From: Turritopsis dohrnii
Taxonomy: Eukaryota > Cnidaria > Hydrozoa > Anthoathecata > Oceaniidae
Assembly (NCBI GenBank): GCA_027922465.2
Contig: BQMF02000028.1
Coordinates: 930,001 to 994,000 of the forward strand
DNA: 64,000 nt
Reading direction: 5' to 3'
In this document: positions 35,101-47,290 of the stretch, one piece after another
Layout of the letters: each line of letters starts with the position of its first letter
How positions within the stretch are numbered: the stretch's first letter is position 1
Position numbers and translations under genes: made by a program
Notes under the pieces: model-generated
The model's input: only the letters and a program-made list of their open reading frames with translations
Databases searched by the model: none
What the model was told of the DNA's origin: nothing

Positions 35101-35646
35101 ATAGAAGCATGATTGAGCTCATTGGATGCGTATTAAAATGAGCATACTTTAAGCATATTATCACCCTGGTTTAAAGGTAAAATTTTAGCATACTTGACCC
35201 TGCCCCAAATTTGCCTATGCTTATAAAAAAAGTGTGTATATATATATATATATATCTATATACATAGATACGCAACAGTTTCTCTTGATGATTAGCTAGC
35301 ATATCAACTAAACTAAAATACATGTCATGAAAGTCAAGGCAAGGTAGAAAATGGTAGTGACCGATTGAAGTCTGATAAAAACAACCAGCTAAAAATTCTA
35401 AACCTCTCGTCTTGCTTTTTGAGAATCTCCCATTCTAGTTGTTGCTTTCTGGAGACAAACCTAATATATACATATAAAATTATTCATCAAACTGTTTGCT
35501 AAATTGCCTTATATAATCCAATGCTAGCTATATATATATATATACCACATCTCTAACAGTTGTTATAAAATTTATAATTCAAAATTATAACTTACAGCAG
35601 CTCTTCAAAGTCTTCAAATAATGACGAATGAGGATTTCTGCCCTTC
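32104..35646 (-). CDS. SET-domain protein, KMT5A-like, partial multi-exon gene
   Basis: Minus-strand exons are 35596-35646 (51 nt), 35404-35460 (57), 33432-33532 (101), 33210-33360 (151) and 32104-32290 (187). Phases agree through all junctions (2, 2, 1, 2, 0). The exon at 33210-33360 encodes the start of a SET fold: GVGIFSTKLIKAGEIVIEYA, then GDFIS and later GSFLFF. The codon across the next junction gives CIDAT, followed by RLGRFVNDSPYPNC and LFVNKEIEEGREIRYSYG. This order and spacing match the SET core of lysine methyltransferases of the KMT5A/SETD8 type. The usual NH of RxxNHS is ND and the usual YDYG is YSYG, so catalysis may be altered; similar changes are common, from memory, in uncharacterised invertebrate relatives. 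Upstream exons are charged and helical (QQLEWEILKKQDE). The first exon and true stop are not identified. The last donor at 32103 points towards the Helitron at 29620-32073. Confidence 0.75.
33068..33109. repeat. Perfect 14-bp-arm hairpin in an intron or flank of the SET gene
   Basis: CTAGAATGCTTTTT at 33068-33081 faces its exact complement at 33096-33109, with a 14-nt A+T loop. Function unknown. Confidence 0.5.
33533..35403 (-). other. Intron-sized gap of the SET gene
   Basis: No coding signal was recognised. It includes an A/G-rich simple tract at about 34688-34725 and a TA dinucleotide run at 35235-35255. The phase match between the exons on either side supports reading this as intron. Confidence 0.5.
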
Positions 35647-36085
35647 CTACAAGACTTTCCCTCGCGATAAGATTTTTTTTCGCGGCAAAATAAAAGAGGC
35701 AGGAAAATTTTGTCCCCATAGTGTTTGTGTGTGAAGTTCCCACAAGCTGTGCTTAGTTCTTCAACATTAACATATGAACAACGAAAAAAAAAGAATAGCT
35801 CTTCTACAAGAACATGTCTAAAAAAAGGTAAGCCCAGGTAGCATATATAGTGTATTTTACTCGTGATGAAATTTAAATAAAAAGCACTGGAAAGAAAATT
35901 CTTCATTCCAGTTCAGTTTACATGCACCTCCGCAAACTTTTCCAGACATCCCGTTTGGTCCGAAACGGTTAAGTCTTGGATTTAATGGAAATTAGTGCAC
36001 CGTCTCTCCCGGATTCTTATGGAAGTCTCCTCCGTGTGGGTGAGGAATATTCTTTTTATAGGTTTTAGGAAAATTCCAATCTTTA

Positions 36086-36355
36086 AGGCCAATTTCCATT
36101 CAAGAAAATATCCGCGTGGACGTAGGGAATCCACGTTCAGTGGTTTAGAGTGCATGCGTATTGGCTAATTCATCAGCGTAGTTATGTCCGCTCAGCGAGC
36201 AAAAATAAAGTTAAAAAATTTTAACTTTTTTTAAGCCCGCCGATGTCCGCTGATAATTTCTGCCAATCGTGTCTTTTGATTTCCATTTGCAGCTGTTTGG
36301 CCGCTTGGAAAATTCTACGTCCGCGCGGGCACAAGCATTGAATGGAAATCAGCCT
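36086..36355. mobile_element. 270-bp MITE with TTA target duplication
   Basis: TIRs are AGGCCAATTTCCATTCAA at 36086-36103 and the complement of TTGAATGGAAATCAGCCT at 36338-36355. They are flanked by TTA at 36083-36085 and 36356-36358, as in PIF/Harbinger MITEs. Internal inverted CCGCG...GGA motifs are present. No ORF. Confidence 0.75.
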
Positions 36356-37531
36356 TTACAGAATATGTATATAATTTTTGGACTCGCCTGGCAATCACCA
36401 AAATAAGATATGGAGAATAGATACGTAGCATTTATTTAATTCTCTCTATATAGTTATTCAGAATTTTTTTCAAGAATATTCACCACATCATATCATCATT
36501 ATACACCCTTTCATCTTCCTCTCAAATAAGAAATATGTGCAATTATTTCAGCTCGTGCATGAAACCCACCACAACTTTGTTGCTATAAGTGATGATGCTA
36601 CTTTTGTCCAACAACAAAATTGTTCAACTTTTTTCGTTTTATTTATCTTTTCAAAATATGCAACGCAAGTCAACACTGCAGTTGCTTATGGCGTCAAAGA
36701 ATTATTAAGAAAAACAAAAGAACAAAAAGTCAAAAGCCAGTTCGCTCATTTGCGCACCCACAGCGAATGAACTGGAAAACTGGTATTCGTTTCAAAACCG
36801 TTCTTCGTTTTTGTTTTTTGGTATTTTTCAAAAATACCTACAAAAGAGTGCCGTCTAATGGATTTTTATACTGAACAAGTTTCATTTTAAGCATGATCTC
36901 CGGCAAAACTTATGTCATCATGGTGCTCTAGGGATTGGATTAGTGATATTAAAATCCTCTCTCTTTTTTTTTTGCATCTTACTGTCCCCTTCAAACCCGA
37001 GCGTTTTTTCAAAAATACCTGCGAAAGAGTGTAATCTAATGGATTTTTATACTGAACAAGTTTCTTTTTCAGCACGATCTCCGGCAAAACGTTTTATGAT
37101 GTCATCATGATCCTTTAAGGGAATGCTCAGCAAATGTCAATTCGGCCCGCCTTGCCGGGATAAAGTGTTCACATAGAAAATTTTAATCCCGCCCACCGAG
37201 TTCTCGGCCAAACAAGGCGAGCTGGCCTGATTTCCATGTGGACACATTTTCGTTTATATAAGAATTTCTTAATAGGCGTAAGATCTCGGCCAAGCGGGCT
37301 AGCCCGCTTAACCGGGATAATTTTCTCCATGTGATCACCCTTTATAGTAAGATCATCCTGCACCTGTTCAGAAATCTTACAGTCATTAGCAGGAATACTT
37401 TTGCCTATCAAAGCATCTTGTTTCTTTTGTTGTTGTTTTTGTTGCGAAAGAGAATAATAGCAAAAAAATGATAATGACTCTCCTTGATATCGAACACAGT
37501 AAGATAGAAAATAAGATTAGACTTCTACTTT
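36356..37531. other. Gene-free stretch with a direct repeat
   Basis: No gene was recognised. The open frames here (for example 36537-36770) lack family resemblance. A G+C-rich block at 37135-37335 has CGGCC/GGCGAG motifs reminiscent of MITE ends, but no clean TIR pair was found. Confidence 0.4.
36829..37104 (+). repeat. Two direct copies of a roughly 90-bp unit
   Basis: Segment 36829-36916 (aaaataccta...ctccggcaaaact) recurs at 37012-37094 with small changes, separated by about 95 bp. It is followed in both cases by a TATGTCATCATG / GATGTCATCATG-like segment. Confidence 0.65.
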
Positions 37532-37652
37532 GTTGAAAAAATTCTCTGAAGGAAGTGTAGTATCTAGAGATTGTTGAAACATGGAACTTCTCTTGAAAAA
37601 TTGAGAAAAAAACAACAAAGAAACATTCAGTCGCTAATACAAAGTTATCTAA

Positions 37653-38434
37653 GAGCCTGATTATATGAGGCGAGTTGACCCGTTTGTAACCCGACTGCAG
37701 CTCGGTAGAAGAAAATCAGCTAGTTCAGCATTTTGGCAAATTCATGCAGAAATTATATTCCATATTATATGAGGCGAGTCAACCCGGCAAGGCGGGTTGG
37801 CTCGTTTTTCCAACCCGGGTTGGGTTGATTTGGCGGGTTGGCTCGCCTCATGTAATATCTCCAACCCGGAAGGCCGGGTTGGAAAATATAAATTTTGTAA
37901 CAGTGCATGCGCAGTACCACCAAAACATAAACAAATGATAAACATGGCGGATGTAAAATTCAAGTGGAGTGATGCAAAAATTGTTTCCAGTCGAAATCAT
38001 CATTATAAATGTAGTAGATTTTTATCCACCATTGTTCAGTTCTTTCCTTCTTTATACCAAGCAGACCGTTTCTTTCAGATGTTTCTTCTGCTATGTTTCA
38101 ATTTAATGATCAGTTTGCTGCGACGCAAAGCCACATAAGTCGAAATATTTTGAATCAATTGCTTCTTATGAAGCACGTACAAGGACAGAATACCATGCAT
38201 TTGAAATAACAGTCCAGTAAATATCACAATATTTGAAAATATCAATTCCAAAAGCTTTTTTTACACTATGCATCCGCCATTTTTTCTTAATATTTGCGCT
38301 TTCGTTTTGTCAACCCGGTGTTGACCCGGGACTGTCCCGGGTTGAATTTTTGTCATATAATATAAAAAAAGTTATCAATCCCAACCCGGCATGGCGGGAC
38401 AGAACTGGGTCAACCCGCCTCTATAATCAGGCTC
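37653..38434. mobile_element. 782-bp PIF/Harbinger-like MITE (unit 1 copy)
   Basis: The TIR of about 28 bp begins GAGCCTGATTATA (37653) and has its complement at the right end (38434). TAA duplications are at 37650-37652 and 38435-38437. G+C-rich palindromic subterminal motifs (CAACCCGG / CCGGGTTG) are repeated. An internal ATG at about 37944 opens a frame starting MADVKFKWSDAKI, which recalls the start of Myb/MADF-like proteins of Harbinger elements. It soon loses resemblance, so it is at best a relic. Confidence 0.8.
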
Positions 38435-38439
38435 TAATA

Positions 38440-39292
38440 CTTTAATCGGAGAAACTTTCGCGAGAGAAACTTTCGCGAGGTCAAAAATTCGCGAAATGTT
38501 TTGGATAAACTTTCGCGAATTGGAAAAGTCGCAAAATTTCGCGAGATAAACTTTCGCGAATGAAGAAATTGAAAAATTTTCGGGAGATAAACTTTTGCGA
38601 ATGAAGGAATTTTTTGAAATAATTTAGGACAGTTTTAAGGAAACAGGAATTTTCTAAGCAGAAAATTGACAAAATGCATGCATTTGAATCTGTATTTTTC
38701 GTTTACTACAAATAAAATGAAGATAAAATGAGTTCAAAAACTACAAAGATTGTTCGTCGTCAAGTTCGTTGAAAACGTCATCAAAAACATTTCTAGCACC
38801 TTCTGGTCCCCACTCCTCATCGTCGCCGTCATTGTCATACTCATACTAAAGAAACTGCGAATCGGAGATAATATACTGCAGGGAAAGGAATCAACTGATA
38901 TTGTCATTATCGACGACTGAAAAACATTTTTTACATAAATAATATTTGACAGCGTCTATTATATCTGTGTATCAAAATATGACTGATTTGTTACAAGAAA
39001 AAAAATGTTTTCAAGAAAATCAAATTGACAAATCTTTCCCTCCTTTATTATATACATAGGTTTTGAAATAGATCTCCGACATTTTGGTAGCTTTAAAATT
39101 TAAAAAATTGCAAAAAAAAATCGAAATTTTACTGGATAAACTTTCGCGATTTGGAAATAAGAGCAAAATTTTGCGAGATAAACTTTCGCGAATGAGTGAT
39201 TTTCAATTTTTCGCGGGATAAACTTTCGTGAAAAAGGGTGAAATTCGCGAAATTCGCGAAAGTTTCTCTCGTGAAAGTTTCTCCGATTAAAG
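38440..39292. mobile_element. 853-bp TIR element with TA target duplication
   Basis: TIRs are CTTTAATCGGAGAAACTTTC at 38440 and its complement ending at 39292, flanked by TA on both sides. The other duplication unit has the empty site with a single TA, which fixes the ends exactly. Subterminal copies of AACTTTCGCGA recur at both ends. No transposase is encoded. A TA duplication suggests Tc1/mariner mobilisation. Confidence 0.88.
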
Positions 39293-40537
39293 TAATAAGG
39301 AAAATACGTGTAGCTTCTTCTATCGGAAACATTTTTCTTCGTATTTTCTTACTTTCGATTTTGTTTGTTTTTCGTTTATTGGTTTTTCAAAATCAATGCA
39401 AAAATGACTGAAACTGATTTTCGGTAGCCTTACATATCGTTTGACCACTTCTTAATGCACGACTTCAGAAAATACTGTTTCTAATAATCTGATTCTAAAT
39501 ATTGGTCACAGCAACATCACACCATGGTTTTTGCAATTCCCCCTTTCCAAAGATCTAACTAAACACTAAAGATAATTTCTGTGATTCTTCTTCGATTTTT
39601 CGGACCAGAAATAGAACGTCTCGTCCTCATTATGAAAAAAAGTTATAGTCACGAAGGAAACATTTTTTAACCTTTTCCTTTCATATTGCCATTGTTTTAA
39701 ATTCGACAATTTCCAGCAGTTTGAATTGAATACAGCGGAATCTCGATAACTACAAAGCTCGAACTAATCCTCCCTCAACAAGTTTTAAGAAGAGAATAAA
39801 TGTTTGTCGAGCAGTTGAAGTTTGAGGCTCGCATTATCAAGAGCTTACTATACATTCATTATCCTAGGTTGACACGGTTTTTAAAATGGGATTCAAACAC
39901 TTTTCTTATTTCGTTGAATGAGAAAGACTGGTTTTGCGCTAAGCTCCTCAGATGCGATAAACAGCGCAAGATAGCAAAGCGTAGAAAACAATGGAAAGGA
40001 TCTCTCAATCATTTTTGAAAGCGTCTGCACAATCTTGCATGTTTACTGTTTTGTTTTCATTTTTCTCATAGTAGAAACACACAGGAAATCTGTAACGTAA
40101 CTAACTAGGGTTACGCGGTTTTTGAAAATTCGTGTTAATAAATTTAAAACGTAGCGTTAATTTCCAGGGTGTTAAAATGTTTCCTCCCAGATATAAAACT
40201 GTTTTATGAAAAGAGAGAGTGGGAAGAAGGCGTTGGTCCAAACTTCTCATGCTTTCATAGTGTTTTATGTACTTTATAAAAATGGTGGTGAAATTTTGAA
40301 TTTTAATGATGTGTCTATACTTCATTCCTCGACAATTACTAATAATGCTAAGCAGTAATATAGGAGAAAACAATATTGACATCTCGATCTTTAGTTCCAT
40401 TGAAATGTTCGATTTTCCTCTATTCAATTTTTTTCTGACATTAAAGTAGATGCGCTAGGTCGAATCACCACTAGGCGGATAATGTTGCAATGGAATAATG
40501 TATGCAATCTGATTGGCTTGTGTTTTGCTGGTCCATA

Positions 40538-40877
40538 AAGGCCAACCTCCACTCAACATATTTTGTACGTGCGGACAGACAACAATTAAATACGCATGCG
40601 CAAAAACCGTCACTGGGAACATCGTTTGTTTGAAAGTAGTGGTCTACTATCAAGCGACAGGGAAAGTTCTCAGAAAAATAATGAAGCAATCAGAACATTT
40701 TGAACCAATCAAAAGCGATTAAAAATTCCAAATATGGTACATGGTGTTGGCAACCATGTTTATTATTACTTTCTATTATCTAATGAATGTGTGCAGATCT
40801 TTCAATATCCACTCACGCGAATGCATACACTGGCTTAAACTTTTTCGTATAAAATTTGTTGAGTGGAGGTCGGCCTT
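40538..40877. mobile_element. 340-bp MITE with TA duplication (unit 1 copy)
   Basis: TIRs are AAGGCCAACCTCCACTCAAC at 40538 and the complement of TTGAGTGGAGGTCGGCCTT ending at 40877. TA flanks are at 40536-40537 and 40878-40879. Open frames inside are not convincing. Confidence 0.75.
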
Positions 40878-41780
40878 TAGAATCAGCCACTGTGACATTT
40901 TACACCTTGCAAAGATTTGGCTTTATGTTTTTAATTTGCAATAAACCACATTAATTAATTCTTTTTTCAATGACTCTTTAGCCAGCCGTGTTAACACACG
41001 TTTACACATTTCGCGGACACGCTGTTTTGCAGCGGTAGTTAGTTATATAACAAAAACCTATACGTTATTGTGCCCTCTAAACGGTATTAGATTTTCTTGC
41101 TCTTACAAAAATAGGTGCAAAAATGCAAAAGGATCTTTTCGCAACAAGGCAGCATTTCTTTTGCTTCAATAATCGGAAAAAATTGTCAATGACGGAGAAA
41201 TTTGATTTTGAAAAGCTTTTAGAAAAGGAAACTATGAAAGAGGAATATTAAGGGGGGAATTACTCTGTGAAACAATGTGCTTTCCGTGATTTTGGGTTGC
41301 TGTTTTCAGTGACTTAATAGCTTTCAATGAAATTGGACCGAATTTTGATAAAGAATTGATATCTAATATTTATTAGTATCCCAATTAGAAATTAAATTCC
41401 TGCGATAATTACATATGTGAAATTATGAATTTTTATGAATATAAAAATAACATTTCACCACATTGGGCTAGCATATCTACAATTATTGACAAAAAATATT
41501 GAGACACTCTTGGGATACTCTTAAAATCATACGTCAAATCCCCCGCCCATTCATAAGAATTCAATGTGATGTATGAGATACCTTCATGCAAGGCCTCAAA
41601 TCAGTGCAACTTCGAATTCTAGGCGAGATGGATCTTCATGATTTTTTGTGAAAGATAAAGTTGAAAAAATTCTCTGAAGGAAGTGTAGTATCTAGAGATT
41701 GTTGAAACATGGAACTTCTCTTGAAAAATTGAGAAAAAAACAACAAAGAAACATTCAGTCGCTAATACAAAGTTATCTAA

Positions 41781-42562
41781 GAGCCTGATTATATGAGGCG
41801 AGTTGACCCGTTTGTAACCCGACTGCAGCTCGGTAGAAGAAAATCAGCTAGTTCAGCATTTTGGCAAATTCATGCAGAAATTATATTCCATATTATATGA
41901 GGCGAGTCAACCCGGCAAGGCGGGTTGGCTCGTTTTTCCAACCCGGGTTGGGTTGATTTGGCGGGTTGGCTCGCCTCATGTAATATCTCCAACCCGGAAG
42001 GCCGGGTTGGAAAATATAAATTTTGTAACAGTGCATGCGCAGTACCACCAAAACATAAACAAATGATAAACATGGCGGATGTAAAATTCAAGTGGAGTGA
42101 TGCAAAAATTGTTTCCAGTCGAAATCATCATTATAAATGTAGTAGATTTTTATCCACCATTGTTCAGTTCTTTCCTTCTTTATACCAAGCAGACCGTTTC
42201 TTTCAGATGTTTCTTCTGCTATGTTTCAATTTAATGATCAGTTTGCTGGGACGCAGAGCCACATAAGTCGAAATATTTTGAATCAATTGCTTCTTATGAA
42301 GCACGTACAAGGACAGAATACCATGCATTTGAAATAACAGTCCAGTAAATATCACAATATTTGAAAATATCAATTCCAAAAGCTTTTTTTACACTTTGCA
42401 TCCGCCATTTTTTCTTAATATTCGCGCTTTCGTTTTGTCAACCCGGTGTTGACCCGGGACTGTCCCGGGTTGAATTTTTGTCATATAATGTAAAAAAAGT
42501 TATCAATCCCAACCCGGCGTGGCGGGACAGAACTGGGTCAACCCGCCTCTATAATCAGGCTC
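41781..42562. mobile_element. 782-bp PIF/Harbinger-like MITE (unit 2 copy)
   Basis: Same length, ends and TAA flanks as the copy at 37653-38434. It was duplicated together with its surroundings and is not an independent insertion. Confidence 0.8.
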
Positions 42563-43808
42563 TAATAATAAGGAAAATACGTGTAGCTTCTTCTATCGGA
42601 AACATTTTTCTTCGTATTTTCTTACTTTCGATTTTGTTTGTTTTTCGTTTATTCGTTTTTCAAAATCAATGCAAAAATGACTGAAACTGATTTTCGGTAG
42701 CCTTACATATCGTTTCACCACTTCTTAATGCACGACTTCAGAAAATACTGTTTCTAATAATCTGATTCTAAATATTGGTCACAGCAACATCATACCATGG
42801 TTTTTGCAATTCCCCCTTTCCAAAGATCTAACTAAACACTAAAGATAATTTCTGTGATTCTTCTTCGATTTTCGGACGAGAAATAGAACGTCTCGTCCTC
42901 ATTATGAAAAAAAGTTATAGTCACGAAGGAAACATTTTTTAACCTTTTCCTTTCATATTGCCATTGTTTTAAATTCGACAATTTCCAGCAGTTTGAATTG
43001 AATACAGCGGAATCTCGATAACTACAAAGCTCGAACTAATCCTCCCTCAACAAGTTTTAAGAAGAGAATAAATGTTTGTCGAGCAGTTGAAGTTTGAGGC
43101 TCGCATTATCAAGAGCTTACTATACATTCATTATCCTAGGTTGACACGGTTTTTAAAATGGGATTCAAACACTTTTCTTATTTCGTTGAATGAGAAAGAC
43201 TGGTTTTGCGCTAAGCTCCTCAGATGCGATAAACAGCGCAAGATAGCAAAGCGTAGAAAACAATGGAAGGATCTCTCAATCATTTTTGAAAGCGTCTGCA
43301 CAATCTTGCATGTTTACTGTTTTGTTTTCATTTTTCTCACAGTAGAAACACACAGGAAATCTGTAACGTAACTAACTAGGGTTACGCGGTTTTTGAAAAT
43401 TCGTGTTAATAAATTTAAAACGTAGCGTTAATTTCCAGGGTGTTAAAATGTTTCCTCCCAGATATAAAACTGTTTTATGAAAAGAGAGAGTGGGAAGAAG
43501 GCGTTGGTCCAAACTTCTCATGCTTTCATAGTGTTTTATGTACTTTATAAAAATGGTGGTGAAATTTTGAATTTTAATGATGTGTCTATACTTCATTCCT
43601 CGACAATTACTAATAATGCAAAGCAATAATATAGGAGAAAACAATATTGACATCTCGATCTTTAGTTCCATTGAAATGTTCGATTTTCCTCTATTCACTT
43701 TTTTTCTGACATTAAAGTAGATGCGCTAGGTCGAATCACCACTAGGCGGATAATGTTGCAATGGAATAATGTATGCAATCTGATTGGCTTGTGTTTTTCT
43801 GGTCCATA

Positions 43809-44148
43809 AAGGCCAACCTCCACTCAACATATTTTGTACGTGCGGACAGACGACAATTAAATACGCATGCGCAAAAACCGTCACTGGGAACATCGTTTGT
43901 TTGAAAGTAGTGGTCTACTATCAAGCGACAGGGAAAGCTCTCAGAAAAATAATGAAGCAATCAGAACATTTTGAACCAATCAAAAGCGATTAAAAATTCC
44001 AAATATGGTACATGGTGTTGGCAACCATGTTTATTATTACTTTCTATTATCTAATGAATGTGTGCAGATCTTTCAATATCCACTCACGCGAATGCATACA
44101 CTGGCTTAAAATTTTTCGTATAAAATTTGTTGAGTGGAGGTCGGCCTT
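43809..44148. mobile_element. 340-bp MITE with TA duplication (unit 2 copy)
   Basis: Counterpart of 40538-40877, same length, same TA flanks, a few substitutions. Confidence 0.75.
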
Positions 44149-44930
44149 TAGAATCAGCCACTGTGACATTTTACACCTTGCAAAGATTCGGCTTTATGTT
44201 TTTAATTTGCAATCAACCACATTAATTAATTCTTTTTTCAATGACTCTTTAGCCAGCCGTGTTAACACACGTTTACACATTTCGCAGACAGGCTGTTTTG
44301 CAGCGGTAGTTAGTTATATAACAAAAACCTATACGTTATTGTGCCCTCTAAACGGTATTAGATTTTCTTGCTCTTACAAAAATAGGTGCAAAAATGCAAA
44401 AGGATCTTTTCGCAACAAGGCAGCATTTCTTTTCCGTCAATAATCAGAAAATATTGTCAATGACAGAGAAATTTGATTTTGAAAAGCTTTTAGAAAAGGA
44501 AACTATGAAAGAGGAATATTAAGGGGGGAATTACTCTGTGAAACAATGTGCTTTCCGTGATTTTGGGTTGCTGTTTTCAGTGACTTAATAGCTTTCAATG
44601 AAATTGGACCGAATTTTGATAAAGAATTGATATCTAATATTTATTAGTATCCCAATTAGAAATTAAATTCCTGCGATAATTACATATGTGAAATTATGAA
44701 TTTTTATGAATATAAAAATAACATTTCACCACATTGGGCTAGCATATCTACAATTATTGACAAAAAATATTGAGACACTCTTCGGATACTCTTAAAATCA
44801 TACGTCAAATCCCCCGCCCATTCATAAGAATTCAATGTGATGTATGAGATACCTTCATGCAAGGCCTCAAATCAGTGCAACTTCGAATTCTAGACGAGAT
44901 GGATCTTCATGATTTTTTGTGAAAGATAAA

Positions 44931-46597
44931 GTTAGAATGAAACTGATAGGTAAAGTAATTTAAAGTCAAAAGAAAGTTGCAAGCGCAAATAGTCTCGAGC
45001 AGCTATTGCCGTGAATATCCTAAGTTGATAAAAGTAGTGTACATTAAAAGTCGGAGAGGTTTGTACGCATAAAATCCTGTAAGATACATGGATTGAAGCA
45101 ACATCGAGAATTTTCCCTCTAAAGGCATCATTTCCAATAACAATGCATCTCTTTTTCAATTGACTGACTTCTACGAGAGGAAATTCTTTAAGGTTCACTT
45201 TTCCGGAAGCCAGAAAAAATAGCTGGAAATCCGCGAAATTTTCTCGGTGAAAAGTTACTTAACTTAATATTTAACTAATATTTAACAACTTACGAATACT
45301 AAAATAGGAAAATAAAATAGTGCTCGCGACCTTTATGTACCTTAAAGGTAAATTGCACTTCGAAGTCAAAATATCATAAGCTTCGAAAATGTTATAACTT
45401 CCAAGGAAATATAAATGAACAATGATATGAAATTCCGCTTATTGTTGGGGAGATCATCAAAACCGTGTGAAGGGATCCTACCATCAGAAACAACTTTCTG
45501 TGAAATATTTCCAGGCATTACGACCAATATAAACACGTTGATAATCTGCCAAATTTGCAATCAACTAAAGCACTGTCTTCCCAAAACTTTGTTTCTTCTA
45601 ATTCAAAAGTGACCCCAGTCCTGGTTTCTAAATCAGAACTGCAAAAGTTGTTTAAACAGATTAAAACAACAGATAGAGGTGAACACAAGGTGAACACTAA
45701 TAAGTAAGTAAATGAGTCGGCTGAATCGTAAGAGACAAAAGGATGAAACTGGATAAAATAAGTTTCAATTATTTCCTTGGGTTAAATTTTTTAAATTTGG
45801 TGCTAAAGAGGAATATTTGTTTTGATAATGGCGGAAACGTTGATTGTGACAAATCCTTGTTTTTGAAGCCGTTTATCCTTTGTTAATAATATTTCATAGT
45901 TTTAACCTATCTTATACCTGTGCAAGCTTGTTCAATGTGTCATGGCAAAAGCAAAAAAAAAAAATAATAATAATAAACTTCATCTCCACTGCTTGGCTAT
46001 AATTGTTTACTTATTACGTAACACAGAAGTGAGAGTTTTAGTTAATGATATCTATTTATTCTATCTCAATATACTTGATGAACAATTCATTCAGATAACA
46101 AGGTTAACATTATAACATTAACAGATAACATTATTGGCATTTAAAACATGTGGGCCAACTCGAAATTTCAAAGATTTACGCGGGTGCTTTAATTTGGGAA
46201 TGCACTTAAAGGAAGTCGAAGGTAAAATCATGAAGTCTGTGTTCAAGAATTTTATGTATCAGACGTTTTGTAGCGTGAAGCAAACTGTGTTTATCTATAA
46301 CATAATGGCATATTTTATCAGCATTACATACACTTGGTATCTGAGACAATTTTTAAGAGAATAACTAACAAATAATGTCTGGTACAGCAGATCCATTACC
46401 AGTTTCCTAAAGTCAGTGTAAGCTCTTACATGGAAACAGAGGTTATAATAATAATAATAACAACAATAATAACGGTTTGTATTTCAGTTCCAAAGTTTTA
46501 CATTTGGCTAATTCTACTGAAATAGCGAAAGACTAGTGAATGTGCAATTGAGTGTAATTGACGTGTTGCGTCATAAAATCCGAAAAATATAAAAACA
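44931..46597. other. Gene-free A+T-rich stretch
   Basis: No exon was recognised with confidence. It contains an A-rich tract followed by AATAATAAT repeats near 45952-45976 and another AATAAT/AACAAT run near 46446-46472. Confidence 0.45.
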
Positions 46598-46650
46598 CTA
46601 GCCACCAAGGCGGCGTCAATCGTCGCCCATGTTTAACATGTGTTACCCAA
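46598..46650 (-). mobile_element. Isolated 3' terminus of the 9.1-kb Helitron family
   Basis: On the minus strand it reads ACATGGGCGACGATTGACGC then CGCCTTGGTGGCTAG, nearly the same as the end at 27728-27761, with CTAG at 46601-46598 followed by T. It confirms that hairpin as a genuine family end. The rest of this copy is missing or very short. Confidence 0.6.
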
Positions 46651-46669
46651 AAACAAAATTACGGAATTG

Positions 46670-47290
46670 GTCATGGGAAGTTTATTTTGTTTTTAATTGT
46701 TATCTTTAGGATAAATGCGTACTTGAATTTTCTTCTTGTTTTTTTCTTTCTTTTTCTTTCATTTTTTATTTCAATATCGTTATAGAATGATTAGGTTTTG
46801 GGTATTACAATTTAAGTAATAATTTTTTAGGTAATAATAGAAAAAGCATAAAGAAATGAAACTCATGGTTTTGGGAAGAACAGACTACATATCATTTCAA
46901 AAATTCATTAATGGTTGCAGTCGAGTAGTAACTTTGGAACAAAAGAAAAAGTTGGAAGGTATCAATTTGTTTTTTTGTAATGTTTGGTTTCGTATGTCTG
47001 CGTAAACAGTTCTGTGTTATATATTGACTTTTTTTTTCACATTAAAGTCACTTCTCTTCTGCGTATAAATATATTATTCTGAGCCATGTGGCTATTTGTT
47101 TCTGTTTTTAATCTTCTGAATGTAATAACAAATTAATGCCTGAAAAGAAGCTTTTACACGAGTTAAATTCTGTGACACAACGCATACTGAACATGGTTGG
47201 CGAGCAACGCGTACGTACCACGGGAATGGTGGATTTGACCTAATGTTTTCAAAGTTAGGTTTGGTAAAATGTTTTTACCAGGGATACTAG
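46670..47290 (+). mobile_element. 3' half of a composite Helitron
   Basis: Matches the 3' half of 29620-32073: the block from atttatccta-type sequence through ATGAAACTCATGGTTTTGGG, the internal hairpin (catactgaacatggttggcg) at about 47186-47205, and the terminal hairpin ggtaaaa/tttttacc with CTAG at 47287-47290 before T. It is 5'-truncated. Confidence 0.72.

Larger units (their letters stand above)
37532..41659 (+). repeat. Tandem segmental duplication, unit 1
   Basis: 4128 bp nearly identical to 41660-44930, in the same orientation and directly adjacent. Differences are a few substitutions plus an 853-bp transposon present only here (38440-39292). The three boundaries share GTT, suggesting a microhomology-mediated tandem duplication. 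It contains two MITEs and A+T-rich DNA, with no recognised host gene. Confidence 0.9.
41660..44930 (+). repeat. Tandem segmental duplication, unit 2
   Basis: 3271 bp, the counterpart of unit 1 without the 853-bp element. The empty site reads ctaa-TA-ataagg at about 42562-42574. Confidence 0.9.

Noticed and set aside
36537..36770. 77-codon plus-strand frame as a gene
   Set aside because: No family resemblance or splice context was found, and it is neighboured by repeats.
37797..38138. 113-codon frame in the 782-bp MITE and its duplicate at 41925-42266
   Set aside because: Only the short MADVKFKWSDAKI start looks protein-like. The rest is unconvincing, and its conservation is explained by the recent segmental duplication.
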